From contig SVGY01000017.1 of the NCBI GenBank assembly GCA_015056145.1, forward strand, positions 1 through 53,507: a stretch of DNA of 53,507 nucleotides, given 5' to 3'. Below are positions 17,867-25,834 of this stretch, in pieces. Source of the DNA: Clostridiales bacterium (GTDB lineage Bacteria > Bacillota > Clostridia > Christensenellales > Aristaeellaceae). The notes below the pieces were generated by a model. That model made no database searches. It had not been told where the DNA came from and worked only from the letters and a program-made list of their open reading frames with translations. The position numbers were made by a program, and so were the translations under genes. The first letter of the stretch is position 1. Each line of letters starts with the position of its first letter.

Positions 17867-18346
17867 TTATTTATGATAGCGCTCATTAGCATTTATTTTT
17901 GCGGCCCGGAACAGCTGCTCCAGCAGCATTACCCGTGCCAGCTGGTGGGGAAAGGTCATGGGGCTCATGCTGAGCTTGAAGTCCGCCCGGTTCACCACCG
18001 AGGGATGCAGTCCCAGCGATCCGCCGATGACGAACACCACGTCGCTTTTTCCCTGAGTGAACAGATCTGCCATTTTCTGGGCCAGCTTTTCGCTGTCCAG
18101 CATTTTCCCCTCGATGCACATGGCGACAACATATGCCTTCTGAGGGATATGTCTGAGGATATTCTCCCCTTCCCGGCGCATTACCGCCTCGCAAAGGGCT
18201 TCTGAAGGATTGGCCGGTTCCTTTTCATCGGGGATCTCCACAACGCTGACGGGCATCAGGCGGATGAGGCGTTTCTGATACTCCTTAGCAGCATCCTGAT
18301 AGAATTTTTCCCGCAATTTGCCTACGCATACTATGCTTACTGACAC
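17867..18346 (-). CDS. rlmH: 23S rRNA (pseudouridine-1915-N3)-methyltransferase
   Basis: SPOUT-fold enzyme that uses SAM to methylate pseudouridine 1915 in helix 69 of 23S rRNA at the subunit interface. The 159-residue length is exact for the family. It opens MSVSIVCVGKLREKFYQDA, has the knot motif VVFVIGGSLGL and ends RAAKINANERYHK, where the terminal Tyr-His-Lys is a family hallmark. The start overlaps the preceding small gene by 10 bp, indicating translational coupling. Linkage to walJ nearby matches the conserved walRKHIJ-htrA-rlmH neighbourhood of Firmicutes. Confidence 0.97.
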   Translation of the reverse strand: MSVSIVCVGKLREKFYQDAAKEYQKRLIRLMPVSVVEIPDEKEPANPSEALCEAVMRREGENILRHIPQKAYVVAMCIEGKMLDSEKLAQKMADLFTQGKSDVVFVIGGSLGLHPSVVNRADFKLSMSPMTFPHQLARVMLLEQLFRAAKINANERYHK

Positions 18347-18621
18347 GACTGTTCCTCCCCGGGCTGAAAGGTAAAGCAGGTGGCATCCACCTTCACATTG
18401 CGGAAAAGCCTTTCCATATAGGCGGGATCAGCTTTTGGCAGATGCAGGGTATACAGTCCGTCGTGCTGCAGGGCAACACTTTTGAGGAGATGGCTGTTGC
18501 CCAGGGCATCGGTAAGGGGGATGCCATTCTTCAAAAAAGCGGCGTTTTCTTCGTCCATGCAAAGCAGAATAACGCCCGCTCCCTCAGGGGCAAGCACCTC
18601 GTCCAGCACATGCAGCTCCAT
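18337..18621 (-). CDS. Small conserved-looking protein of unknown function
   Basis: A 94-residue soluble protein (starts MELHVLDEVLAPEGAGVILL) between walJ (12-bp gap) and rlmH (10-bp overlap). AAGGAGG lies at the right distance from the ATG, and codon use matches the neighbours, so it is a real gene. Alternating hydrophobic stretches suggest a small beta-barrel; I cannot assign a family. The overlap with rlmH suggests co-translation and perhaps a linked role. Confidence 0.72.
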   Translation of the reverse strand: MELHVLDEVLAPEGAGVILLCMDEENAAFLKNGIPLTDALGNSHLLKSVALQHDGLYTLHLPKADPAYMERLFRNVKVDATCFTFQPGEEQSCQ

Positions 18622-18633
18622 ACAGATTCCTCC

Positions 18634-19431
18634 TTAGGGGATGGTGTAAAGATAGCTTGGGTTCAGCCTGCCGGCCACATACAGCGTTACATCCCTGCCC
18701 ACCCGGGCGCCCATCCGGGTCAGCGCATAGTGGGTGGTGGTGTAAGCCATATCGGGAGTATTGTTTTCCGGGCTCAGATGCCCGAGAAGCACATGCCGGG
18801 TACCGTTTTGCACCAGCTGCACCGCTGCTGCCGCACCGTTTTCATTGCTCAGGTGTCCCTTGCGGCCCAGAATGCGGGTTTTAAGGCTGGCGGGATAATG
18901 CGGGTTTTGACGCAGCATATCCGGATCGTGATTGCTTTCCAGCAGCACCACTTCCGCCCCCAGGAGGGCATTGCGCACCGTATCGGAAAAATAGCCCATG
19001 TCCGTTGCCACCGCCACAGAATGTCCGGGCAGGTAAAACCGATAGCCCACCGGCTCATTGGCATCGTGCGGAATGGAAAAAGGGGCTACCTCCATGCCCG
19101 GGAGGAAAAAACTTTCCCCGGGAGTAATGCTGATGCGATGATTTTGAGGGATGCTGCCCAGCGTGCTTTCCATGCCGTACCAGGTACCCTCGGTGGCGTA
19201 AATAGGGATGTCCAGCTTCCTGCTGAGAACCCCGGCGCCCTTCACATGATCGCTGTGTTCATGGGTCACAAGCAGGGCTTTAATTGCCGACGGGGACACA
19301 TGTATGCTTTCCAGCGCCTGAAAAATCTGCTTGCCGCTCATGCCGCAGTCCACCAGCACTGCGCCCTCATCGGTCAGGAGCAGCGAGGCATTGCCGCTGG
19401 AACCGCTGAACAGCGTACAGAACGTGATCAT
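18634..19431 (-). CDS. walJ: WalJ/YycJ-type metallo-beta-lactamase-fold hydrolase
   Basis: A 265-residue MBL-fold protein. The metal motif THEHSDHVKGAG (T-H-x-H-x-D-H) is intact, and later ligands lie in IPHDANEP, ATDMGYFSD and LLGHLSPEN. It opens ITFCTLFSGSSGNASLLL, the signature start of the YycJ/WalJ group, a cytoplasmic phosphodiesterase or exonuclease-like family linked to cell-wall and DNA-replication coordination. Only walJ is present; walRK is not in the window. First gene of the leftward unit walJ-18337-rlmH-ltaE, with a promoter at 19467-19495 and GGAGG before the ATG. Confidence 0.92.
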   Translation of the reverse strand: MITFCTLFSGSSGNASLLLTDEGAVLVDCGMSGKQIFQALESIHVSPSAIKALLVTHEHSDHVKGAGVLSRKLDIPIYATEGTWYGMESTLGSIPQNHRISITPGESFFLPGMEVAPFSIPHDANEPVGYRFYLPGHSVAVATDMGYFSDTVRNALLGAEVVLLESNHDPDMLRQNPHYPASLKTRILGRKGHLSNENGAAAAVQLVQNGTRHVLLGHLSPENNTPDMAYTTTHYALTRMGARVGRDVTLYVAGRLNPSYLYTIP

Positions 19432-19466
19432 GGCAGCCCCTCCTTTGCAAAAAATGCCTACAGATT

Positions 19467-19495
19467 ATTGTACCACCATACAGAATAAAAAACAA
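19467..19495 (-). promoter_or_regulatory. Promoter of the walJ-rlmH-ltaE unit
   Basis: Minus strand TTGTTT (19490-19495), 17-bp spacer, TACAAT (19467-19472). Confidence 0.5.
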
Positions 19496-19683
19496 ACCAT
19501 TCCTTTCGGGACAGAAAAACAGCGGCAGCATCGATGGCCAGCGTCTTCCTTACGCACTATGCCCATTTTCTGCCCTGGCAGGCGATGGTCATTATCACCA
19601 AAGAAATTTTCATTTTTTTGTTTCATAATAAAGAAATTAAGGTATAATAGTATCATCAAACCAAGAAAGAGAGGGTTTACCCT

Positions 19684-19839
19684 ATGAAGTATGTATGTGA
19701 CGTTTGCGGTTGGGAATACGACGAAGAGCTGGGCTACCCCGAAGCCGGCATTGCCCCCGGCACCAAATTTGAAGATCTTCCCGAGGACTTCCAGTGCCCC
19801 CTGTGCGGCGTTGGCAAGGACAGCTTCAGTGAAAACTGA
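19684..19839 (+). CDS. Rubredoxin
   Basis: A 51-residue mononuclear iron electron carrier with two C-x2-C knuckles, C5-x2-C8 and C38-x2-C41, the conserved aromatic residues ([11 protein letters not shown]) and the [18 protein letters not shown] core. It likely donates electrons to peroxide- or oxygen-reducing proteins; the flavodiiron protein at 13.3 kb has its own rubredoxin domain, so this one probably serves other partners. GAGAGG lies 10-15 bases before the ATG, and a perfect TATAAT at 19643-19648 marks the promoter. A ZIP transporter follows after 63 bp. Confidence 0.96.
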   Translation: MKYVCDVCGWEYDEELGYPEAGIAPGTKFEDLPEDFQCPLCGVGKDSFSEN

Positions 19840-19902
19840 TGTTTCTGCCTGAAGGGGTCTGCGCTATGCAGGCCCCTTATCTGATTTACGGGAGATGAGA
19901 TT

Positions 19903-20655
19903 ATGGATCTCGTATTGCTTACGGCCCTGGGCGTTGGCGGGGCCACCATTATCGGCTCTGTTATCGGATTTATTTTCAAGGATATTTCTCACAAATTTTC
20001 CGACATTGTGCTTTCCTTTGCGGCGGGCGTCATGCTGGCAGCAGCAGTGCTTGGCCTGGTGCTGCCCTCCCTTGATTACGGCGGCAAGTACGGTCTGCTT
20101 ATCACCATTGCAGGTATTTTTGCAGGCGCTTTCTCCCTGACACTTATCGACAAGCTGATCCCCCACCTGCACAAGCTGGTGGGGCCGGATCTGGAAAGCC
20201 ACAACAACCAGAACCTCAGCAAGGTGCTGCTGTTTGTAACCGCCATCGCCATCCACAATCTGCCGGAAGGCATTGCCGCAGGCGTGGGCTTCGGCTCCGG
20301 CAACAGCTCCCAGGCGCTGATGATCGCCGGGGGCATCGCCCTGCAGAACATCCCCGAAGGCATGGTAATCATCGGCCCCATGCTGGCCGCAGGGGTTACT
20401 CCCCGCAAAACCTTCCTTTGTGCCATGTTCACCGGCCTGGTGGAAGTAATCGGCACGCTGGCAGGCTATCTGGCCGTCAGCATCGCCTCCGCCATCCTGC
20501 CATTCGCACTGGCCTTTGCAGGCGGCACCATGCTCTACGTCATCAGCGACGAGATGATCCCTGAAACCCACGCCCACGGCAGCCAGCGGGGCGCAACCTA
20601 TGCCCTGCTGGTGGGATTCTGCATTATGCTGATTTCCGATGTGCTGCTGGGGTAA
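19903..20655 (+). CDS. ZIP-family divalent metal transporter
   Basis: A 250-residue membrane protein of the ZupT/gufA type, importing Zn2+ or Fe2+. About eight hydrophobic helices are visible, with the metal-binding helices AIHNLPEGIAAGVGFG and GIALQNIPEGMVI (His/Asn-x-Pro-Glu-Gly motifs, the ZIP binuclear site) and EMIPETHAHG near the end. It follows the rubredoxin gene and may be co-transcribed with it, which would link metal supply to iron-protein synthesis (inference). A downstream terminator (20777-20817) serves both directions. Confidence 0.92.
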   Translation: MDLVLLTALGVGGATIIGSVIGFIFKDISHKFSDIVLSFAAGVMLAAAVLGLVLPSLDYGGKYGLLITIAGIFAGAFSLTLIDKLIPHLHKLVGPDLESHNNQNLSKVLLFVTAIAIHNLPEGIAAGVGFGSGNSSQALMIAGGIALQNIPEGMVIIGPMLAAGVTPRKTFLCAMFTGLVEVIGTLAGYLAVSIASAILPFALAFAGGTMLYVISDEMIPETHAHGSQRGATYALLVGFCIMLISDVLLG

Positions 20656-20776
20656 CGGTTTTACTCCATCCGTGCTGTAAAAAATTTGCGCCGCATTCAA
20701 TTGCGGAGGCAGCGAGCCCGGGTGGGCGAGGCATGCCACTTTGGAAAACACGATGAAATGACAACCCTGATAACTG

Positions 20777-20817
20777 AAAAACCGGCAGGAGATTTACAGC
20801 ATCTCCTGCCGGTTTTT
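20777..20817. terminator. Bidirectional terminator between the ZIP gene and cassette A
   Basis: A perfect 17-bp stem, AAAAACCGGCAGGAGAT / ATCTCCTGCCGGTTTTT, with a 7-nt loop, between convergent genes. The stop codon of the 20817 gene touches its outer edge. Confidence 0.92.
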
Positions 20818-21320
20818 TATGTGAAATGAATCTCAATAGAAATAAAACTGTTCTTATTACTTATGTTATGCAGCACAGCATCAGGATGGCCTGCCTGGAA
20901 GGCTTCAAAAAGCTTTTCGGGATGGGCTGCATCCAGGCCGGACAGATTGGAGGAAATATACACTACATGATTATCGGTAGGTACTGCTTCCAATGGCATG
21001 CCATTCGCATTTTTCTCTGCCCATATTTTGATGCAATCGCCGAAACAGGATAACTCCACGGAAGGAGAACTTGTGCTGTAATTGATCAAAATATAAGCTG
21101 TATCCATCGTTTCATATGCCCAGCCCGTATGCTTTTTTCCTTGATAGCACAGCTGCGCAAAATGCCGAATCACGGAATAGATATTGCTGGCATTAAACTG
21201 TGGCGCAGGAGCAACGGGCGCATCAGAATCAGAAGGCCTGTGTGTCCGTCTGAAGAAGGCGGCTATCTCTCCCGAAAAAAGCCAGATAACAAAAAGGATG
21301 ATCACAATCGTCCAAAACAT
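20817..21320 (-). CDS. Cassette A membrane protein (FWT-type)
   Basis: A 167-residue protein with an N-terminal membrane anchor (MFWTIVIILFVIWLFSG, helix about 3-16), a basic Arg/Pro linker and a soluble alpha/beta domain ending VLHNISNKNSFISIEIHF. It resembles the 32563-33120 protein in its FWT start, its layout and its last ~25 residues (P-x2-V-x6-N-x2-I-x2-E pattern). It starts 4 bp after the four-cysteine protein gene (21325-21789), so the two are co-translated. Lower GC than the surroundings. No known family recognised. Second gene of cassette A. Confidence 0.78.
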   Translation of the reverse strand: MFWTIVIILFVIWLFSGEIAAFFRRTHRPSDSDAPVAPAPQFNASNIYSVIRHFAQLCYQGKKHTGWAYETMDTAYILINYSTSSPSVELSCFGDCIKIWAEKNANGMPLEAVPTDNHVVYISSNLSGLDAAHPEKLFEAFQAGHPDAVLHNISNKNSFISIEIHFT

Positions 21321-21324
21321 ATTC

Positions 21325-21789
21325 TCACCTCACCGTGTCGATGGAGAAATGCTTCACAAGCTTATGCACCATTGCCTGATAATGCAAAAAGGCGCTCTGA
21401 TAATCCTGACAAACACAGTACTCGTGGGCAGGCATAATGAAGTCCTGCATAAGCTGCCGGGCAAGAGACTGTCTGTCCGCCGCTGCTGAAAGACTGGTTG
21501 CAATCTGCGGGCCGCATTGGCAATAAGCCATAAGGGCAGGCATCTGATGGGCAACAACATAATTGTTTTTGGCTTCATCAAAGGAAGTAAAATACTTTTC
21601 AGAATCCACTTTCAACATTTCGCACACTTTTGTAATAATGGATCGGCCAACGTAAACAAAACCTCTGCATCCATAGGTTTGCTGGTCGGATTTTTCGTAT
21701 TTCCGCGAATAGGCACACCAGCGCTCGCCATAGTTGTTCGTGTCGCTTGATCCCAGCCACACAGCGCATTCTCCACAATAATATGCCAT
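21325..21789 (-). CDS. Cassette A four-cysteine protein (CFI-box relative)
   Basis: A 154-residue soluble protein. The N-terminus has C5, C8, C25 and C41 (YYCGECAVW ... RWCAYSRKYEK ... YGCRGF), a likely metal-binding module. The rest is helical and ends LMQDFIMPAHEYC...QSAFLHYQAMVHKLVKHF. That C-terminus lines up with the cassette B protein (LYADFIVPC...KAYELYRGMMDSLMED). The CFI box proper, present in B, is not recognisable here. AAGGAGG precedes ATG 21789. Transcribed from a strong promoter flanked by two operator-like dyads and divergent from an XRE gene. Function unknown. Confidence 0.78.
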   Translation of the reverse strand: MAYYCGECAVWLGSSDTNNYGERWCAYSRKYEKSDQQTYGCRGFVYVGRSIITKVCEMLKVDSEKYFTSFDEAKNNYVVAHQMPALMAYCQCGPQIATSLSAAADRQSLARQLMQDFIMPAHEYCVCQDYQSAFLHYQAMVHKLVKHFSIDTVR

Positions 21790-21801
21790 TATAAAACCTC
21801 C

Positions 21802-21821
21802 TTAGAACTAAAAAGTACTAA
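21802..21821. promoter_or_regulatory. Cassette A operator 1
   Basis: TTAGAACT-AAAA-AGTACTAA, an 8-4-8 dyad with one mismatch. It lies just downstream of the predicted transcription start of the cargo genes, where a bound repressor would block elongation. Confidence 0.6.
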
Positions 21822-21830
21822 CCTGGTATT

Positions 21831-21859
21831 ATTTTACCCATGATATGCAATAATGTCAA
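21831..21859 (-). promoter_or_regulatory. Cassette A cargo promoter
   Basis: Minus strand TTGACA (21854-21859), 17-bp spacer, TAAAAT (21831-21836). Confidence 0.75.
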
Positions 21860-21861
21860 CA

Positions 21862-21877
21862 AGTACTTTTCAGTTCT
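21862..21877. promoter_or_regulatory. Cassette A operator 2
   Basis: AGTACT-TTTC-AGTTCT has the same half-site and spacing as operator 1, in opposite orientation. It abuts the cargo -35 box and lies within the XRE gene leader, so it may also give autoregulation. Confidence 0.6.
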
Positions 21878-21896
21878 TTTTTGGAGGCGATAACGC

Positions 21897-22142
21897 ATGT
21901 ATTTTTCACGGCTGCGGGACATGCGTGAAGATGCCGATATGACCCAAAAGCAAGTGGCTGAACTGCTGGGCATCCAGCAGACAGTATACAGCCGTTACGA
22001 ACGTGGTTTTCAAACCATCCCTTTGGAGTGGTTGATTAAGCTTGCAGACTATTACAACGTATCGCTGGACTACCTGACAGGAAGAACAAACCAGCAAAAG
22101 AGATACGCTGATGAAAAAACAGCAAACAAAACTACAAAGTAA
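21897..22142 (+). CDS. Cassette A XRE-family repressor
   Basis: An 81-residue DNA-binding protein made almost wholly of a Cro/CI helix-turn-helix: LRDMREDADMTQKQVAELLG, then IQQTVYSRYERGFQTIP as the recognition helix region, then LADYYNVSLDYLTGRT. It is closely similar in pattern to the 31763-31975 regulator (QQVYSRYEKG, YYGVSADYVLG). TTGGAGG lies before the ATG. Divergent from the cargo genes across a 107-bp region with two dyads, it is most likely their repressor. The short basic tail (QQKRYADEKTANKTTK) holds no effector domain, so the inducing signal must act by another route. Confidence 0.9.
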   Translation: MYFSRLRDMREDADMTQKQVAELLGIQQTVYSRYERGFQTIPLEWLIKLADYYNVSLDYLTGRTNQQKRYADEKTANKTTK

Positions 22143-22180
22143 AAGGGCTGTTGCAAAGACGTTTTTGCAGCAGCCCTTTT
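22141..22180. terminator. Bidirectional terminator between cassette A XRE and GH43
   Basis: AAAAGGGCTGTTGCAAA / TTTGCAGCAGCCCTTTT, a long stem with one mismatch, between convergent genes. It begins at the XRE stop codon. Confidence 0.85.
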
Positions 22181-22192
22181 GGAATAATTGTT

Positions 22193-23521
22193 TTACTTCA
22201 TAAACACAAAATCCTTCAGTTCAAACAGGGGCTTGTCCTCGAAATAGCCGCCCATCCAGCCCTCCACGGTGTGCTCGCAGCGGAAGAAAATGGAATGCCG
22301 CCCGGTAAGGTTGCGCACCTTGACCTTGTATACGCCGTCGTGGGTGCCGATGTTGCATACGCCGATCTCCTCGCCGTCCTCGCCATCCAGAAGGATGCGC
22401 ATAATGCAGTTGGTGCCCATGCCGCCCACATTCAGGGCCAGGGTCAGGGAGTCGCCGGTGTAGTCGTCGCCAAAATCGAAATACTTGTATCCCATGACGC
22501 AACCGTTGGTGATACGGGTGATGCAGCGGTTGAAGATATCCTTCTCGGTAATGAAGCAGCCGCCCTTCAGCACGCAGGCAGTCTCTGCGGGAGTCATGCG
22601 ATACGGGTTCAGCGCATCCTCAAAGCCCAGGGAAGTCATCTCCACGGGAGGAATGGTTCCATCGGGCAGGATGGTGATTTTTTCCACACAGGCCCGGCGG
22701 GACATAATGGTGTTGTTGGTCATGCGATGGTAGAATACATACCACTGACCGTTGATCTGCATGATGGAGCCGTGGTTGTTGCCGGCAGGGTAATCCACGC
22801 CGTTGTCAATGATGTAGCCCCGGTAGGTGAAAGGGCCGGTGGGAGAGTCGGAAGTGGCATAGGCGAGGCGGCTTCCCTTCCGGGGGGAATAAATGAGGTA
22901 ATAGGTATCGCCGACCTTGCGGGGACTGCTGGCTTCAAAGAAACGCCGATCTACCGGAACCTCTTCCCGGTCGTCGATAACGGGATGTTTATGGCTGCCA
23001 GGCAGAACCGTGCTCATGTCGCTGCCGTCCAGCTCGTTCATGTTGGAGGATTCAAAGCCGTAGTAGACATACACACGTCCGTCGTCATCCACCAGCACGC
23101 CTGCATCGTTGAAGATACCGTCGTCGCCTACCTGGGTGTTTTCATCGTACTTGTACTGGGAAAGCAGCTTGAAGGGGCCTTCGGGCTTGTCAGAAACGCC
23201 AATGGCACCCTTGGAACCTACGATGTAGGCGTAGAGATAATACTTGCCGTCCTTGCAAACTACGTCCGGTGCAAAACACTGGTGACGGGTCCAGGGAGTA
23301 TCCGCAGGGCGCTCGCCGCCGTCCTTGGTGCGGAAACTGTCGCCGTGGCAGGTCCAGTTGTTCAGATCGTTGAGGGGAGCAGACCATACCTTCAGCTTGT
23401 AATCGCAAAATTCGTGGCCGGCCGCACGGTCATGGGAACCATAAAGGTACACACGGTCGCCAAAAACACGGGGCTCGCCGTCGGGAATATATTCCCAAAA
23501 GGGAAGAATGGGATTTGCCAT
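22193..23521 (-). CDS. GH43 glycosidase with C-terminal CBM6-like domain
   Basis: A 442-residue protein of the beta-xylosidase/alpha-L-arabinofuranosidase family. The five-bladed propeller motifs are visible: PDGEPRVFGDRVYLYGSHD (13-31; catalytic base Asp14), CFAPDVVCKDGKYYLYAY (82-99), DAGVLVDDDGRVYVYYG (139-155) and RRFFEASSPRKVGDTYYL (192-209; acid Glu196). A beta-sandwich tail (about 325-442) resembles CBM6. There is no signal peptide, so it works in the cytoplasm on imported arabinoxylan-type oligosaccharides. AAAGGAG precedes the ATG. Last gene of a leftward run methyltransferase-MFS-GH43; the 91-bp gap leaves co-transcription with the transporter likely but unproven. Confidence 0.9.
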   Translation of the reverse strand: MANPILPFWEYIPDGEPRVFGDRVYLYGSHDRAAGHEFCDYKLKVWSAPLNDLNNWTCHGDSFRTKDGGERPADTPWTRHQCFAPDVVCKDGKYYLYAYIVGSKGAIGVSDKPEGPFKLLSQYKYDENTQVGDDGIFNDAGVLVDDDGRVYVYYGFESSNMNELDGSDMSTVLPGSHKHPVIDDREEVPVDRRFFEASSPRKVGDTYYLIYSPRKGSRLAYATSDSPTGPFTYRGYIIDNGVDYPAGNNHGSIMQINGQWYVFYHRMTNNTIMSRRACVEKITILPDGTIPPVEMTSLGFEDALNPYRMTPAETACVLKGGCFITEKDIFNRCITRITNGCVMGYKYFDFGDDYTGDSLTLALNVGGMGTNCIMRILLDGEDGEEIGVCNIGTHDGVYKVKVRNLTGRHSIFFRCEHTVEGWMGGYFEDKPLFELKDFVFMK

Positions 23522-23612
23522 GGGAAAACGCTCCTTTCGCAGGAATATAATTGCTTTTCTGCGGTTATGGTATCACTTTTTCTTTCTTTTCACAAGGGAA
23601 ATTGCTGCATTT

Positions 23613-24818
23613 TCAGGCAGACAGGTTTTCCAGCTGCCCACGGCTTTTGATGGTCATGGCATAGGCGCTGTTGCAAAGACCCAACACGGCGGAAACGATG
23701 AACAGCGTTTCAATGCCCAGGGCCTCCCAGACCCAGCCGCCAAACAGGGCGATGAAAATGGTAATCACATGGTTGATGGATACGCCGGTGGAGATGGTAG
23801 CTTTGACTTCGTCCGCATTGTCTGCCAGATCCTTCACATACACGTTGGCAGCCATGGAGGCCAGGGAGATGACAGCATCCAGCACATAGTTCACGCAGCA
23901 TACGATAAAGGCGATGTTTCTGGGAAACAGATGATGGGCAAAGCCGTAGAAGAAACAGACGATGACCAGGATCAGCGTGTCCGCCACCATGACTACCTTG
24001 TAACCCAGCCTGTCAATGATACGGCCCACAACAGGAGAAGCGATAAAGCAGGCAACAGCTGAAATGGCGAAAAGCAGGCTGATTATGGCTGCATTTGCGC
24101 CGTAGAAAAGGATCAGCACATAGGGGCCGAAGGTGAAGAAAACCTGTTTGCGGGCGCCGTAGAACATCTCCAGCATGTAATACTTGCCGTATTTTTTATG
24201 GAAATAGAAGCGGCGTTTGTGTGCATCCGCCTCGCTTTTGCCCCGGATGCGCAGGGAAAAGAGGAAACTGACCGCAGCCAGCAACGCGGCTATGCCGAAA
24301 AACAGCTTGTAAGGCTGGTTCTGGGCAATGAGCGAAAAGGCCAGCACGATTACCAGATAGCCTGCCAGTGTGCCGATCTGGCTCACGGCGCTCTGCACGC
24401 CCAGGGCGGCCCCGCCTTTTTCCGGCTTGGCATAGCCCATGACCAAAGTGCTCTTCATGCCCAGCTGAATATGCTCGCCAAGAGAGTAGAGGCAGATGGC
24501 CAGGGTGGTGAGCACCTTGGTGGCGGGCAGAGCCGCATGCATGCCCATGCCTGCCAGCATAATAACTGCGCCGGCTTTGTACATGGTCTCTGCGGACAGC
24601 ATATAGAACACCGCCAGAATGAACACCAGCAATATGCCGGGCAGTTCCCGGAAAAACTCCGTAACGCCCCGGTCCATTTCGCCCATTTTGACCACTTCGG
24701 CAAGGTAGTTGTCCAGCATGCCCTTGTAGAGGCCGTAGGAAAGGCCGGTAATGAGGATGGTTACAAGCAGCGCCTTGTATTTGGAGTTGCTGCTGAATAT
24801 TTCTTTGAGGCGGTTCAT
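23613..24818 (-). CDS. MFS transporter
   Basis: A 401-residue major facilitator with 12 hydrophobic segments. The conserved loop 2-3 is not a strict RxGRR, but the mid-protein loop has the second-half motif GRIIDRLGYKVVMVAD. It begins MNRLKEIFSSNSKYKALLVT with the N-terminus inside. Position before GH43 suggests export or import of a sugar or glycoside (inference only; MFS substrates cannot be read from sequence). Starts 37 bp after the methyltransferase gene. Confidence 0.88.
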   Translation of the reverse strand: MNRLKEIFSSNSKYKALLVTILITGLSYGLYKGMLDNYLAEVVKMGEMDRGVTEFFRELPGILLVFILAVFYMLSAETMYKAGAVIMLAGMGMHAALPATKVLTTLAICLYSLGEHIQLGMKSTLVMGYAKPEKGGAALGVQSAVSQIGTLAGYLVIVLAFSLIAQNQPYKLFFGIAALLAAVSFLFSLRIRGKSEADAHKRRFYFHKKYGKYYMLEMFYGARKQVFFTFGPYVLILFYGANAAIISLLFAISAVACFIASPVVGRIIDRLGYKVVMVADTLILVIVCFFYGFAHHLFPRNIAFIVCCVNYVLDAVISLASMAANVYVKDLADNADEVKATISTGVSINHVITIFIALFGGWVWEALGIETLFIVSAVLGLCNSAYAMTIKSRGQLENLSA

Positions 24819-24855
24819 GAAATATCTTCCTTTCGTATTTCAGAGGACGGAAACC

Positions 24856-25674
24856 TCAGAGGGTAAGGGGGATGAGGGATTCTTCAGGCGTACGGCGCAG
24901 GATCAGGGAGATATGGGTGGTAAACGAGCTTCCTGCATCCAGCCTCAGCGTATCGGCAATATCCTCCCGCAGCCAGGGGAGAGTATAGTAGCTTTCGAGC
25001 ACAGAATGATATTTTTCGTTTTCCCTCAGCAAATCGGCCAACTGGGCACGGGTATATGGGAAATAGTTTTCAGCGCATTCCCGGGGCCAGTTTTCCATGT
25101 ATTTGTATTTCATCAGCAGGTGGACAGCGTTTTTCAGTAAGGTGATTGACCCATGACACTGCTCAAAATCATGGATCATCCAAGGGGGCAGCGCCTGATG
25201 GAGCAGCTTGCAGGCATCGGGCGAGGTTTCCTTTGCCGCATCTTCACAGCGGAAGAACATATCCCGCACGATAATATACCGGGGATTAACGGCGTCCATC
25301 AGTCCCTGAAACTCTGTCCGGTCAAATCCATAATGGAACAGTTCGTGCATCAGGGAAGAAAAATTGACGGCAATTTCCTCTGTGGGGACGTTCATCCGGC
25401 GGATGCAGGCAAGCAGCTCTTCAGGATCGTGAAAAAACCAGGTGTTTGCCGGCTTGTTGGTATTGGCTTTTTCCACCATGAAAGGATCTATGTCATAGCC
25501 TACCATGCGCATGGAAGGAAAAAGCCCGTGCAAAAAGCGGATCAGCGAACCATCGGCGCAGCCGTAATCCACCAGCAGCGTTGCGCCGGGAATTTTGTCC
25601 ATGAAAAATGCCTTGTCCCACATGGAACGACGCATGCGATCGTTATAAATATCATAATTCTGGATATCCGTCAT
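24856..25674 (-). CDS. Class I SAM-dependent methyltransferase
   Basis: A 272-residue Rossmann-fold protein. Motif I is LLVDYGCADGSLIRFL (about 33-48), motif II VGYDIDPFMVEKA, and a post-motif helical cap contains LMHELFHYGFDRTEF and PRYIIVRDMFFR. It may methylate a small molecule or tRNA; the acceptor is unknown. AGGTG lies before the ATG. First gene of the leftward run with MFS and GH43. Confidence 0.83.
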   Translation of the reverse strand: MTDIQNYDIYNDRMRRSMWDKAFFMDKIPGATLLVDYGCADGSLIRFLHGLFPSMRMVGYDIDPFMVEKANTNKPANTWFFHDPEELLACIRRMNVPTEEIAVNFSSLMHELFHYGFDRTEFQGLMDAVNPRYIIVRDMFFRCEDAAKETSPDACKLLHQALPPWMIHDFEQCHGSITLLKNAVHLLMKYKYMENWPRECAENYFPYTRAQLADLLRENEKYHSVLESYYTLPWLREDIADTLRLDAGSSFTTHISLILRRTPEESLIPLTL

Positions 25675-25834
25675 GGAATCACCTCATGGCTGTGGAAATA
25701 ATGTGCATTGCTGACAATGTAGCAGATTTTGGGATAAATTGCAATTTGATTTTGAAATTGAAAATAGAGGAAGAAAAAGGGTTTCTGATTCGTTTGATGT
25801 AGGAAATAATGATCGTTTAGAGGAGGAAGTATCC

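Noticed and set aside
20656..20776. Small repeat or RNA between ZIP gene and terminator
   Set aside because: GC-rich purine stretches are present, but no convincing hairpin or second copy could be seen.
20817..22142. Classical toxin-antitoxin reading of cassette A
   Set aside because: The XRE gene is divergent rather than upstream in the same operon. The cargo has a membrane protein and a cysteine protein but no known toxin fold, so I do not call it a toxin-antitoxin system.
22151..23650. 499-codon frame antisense to GH43
   Set aside because: Shadow; GH43 catalytic motifs are on the minus strand.
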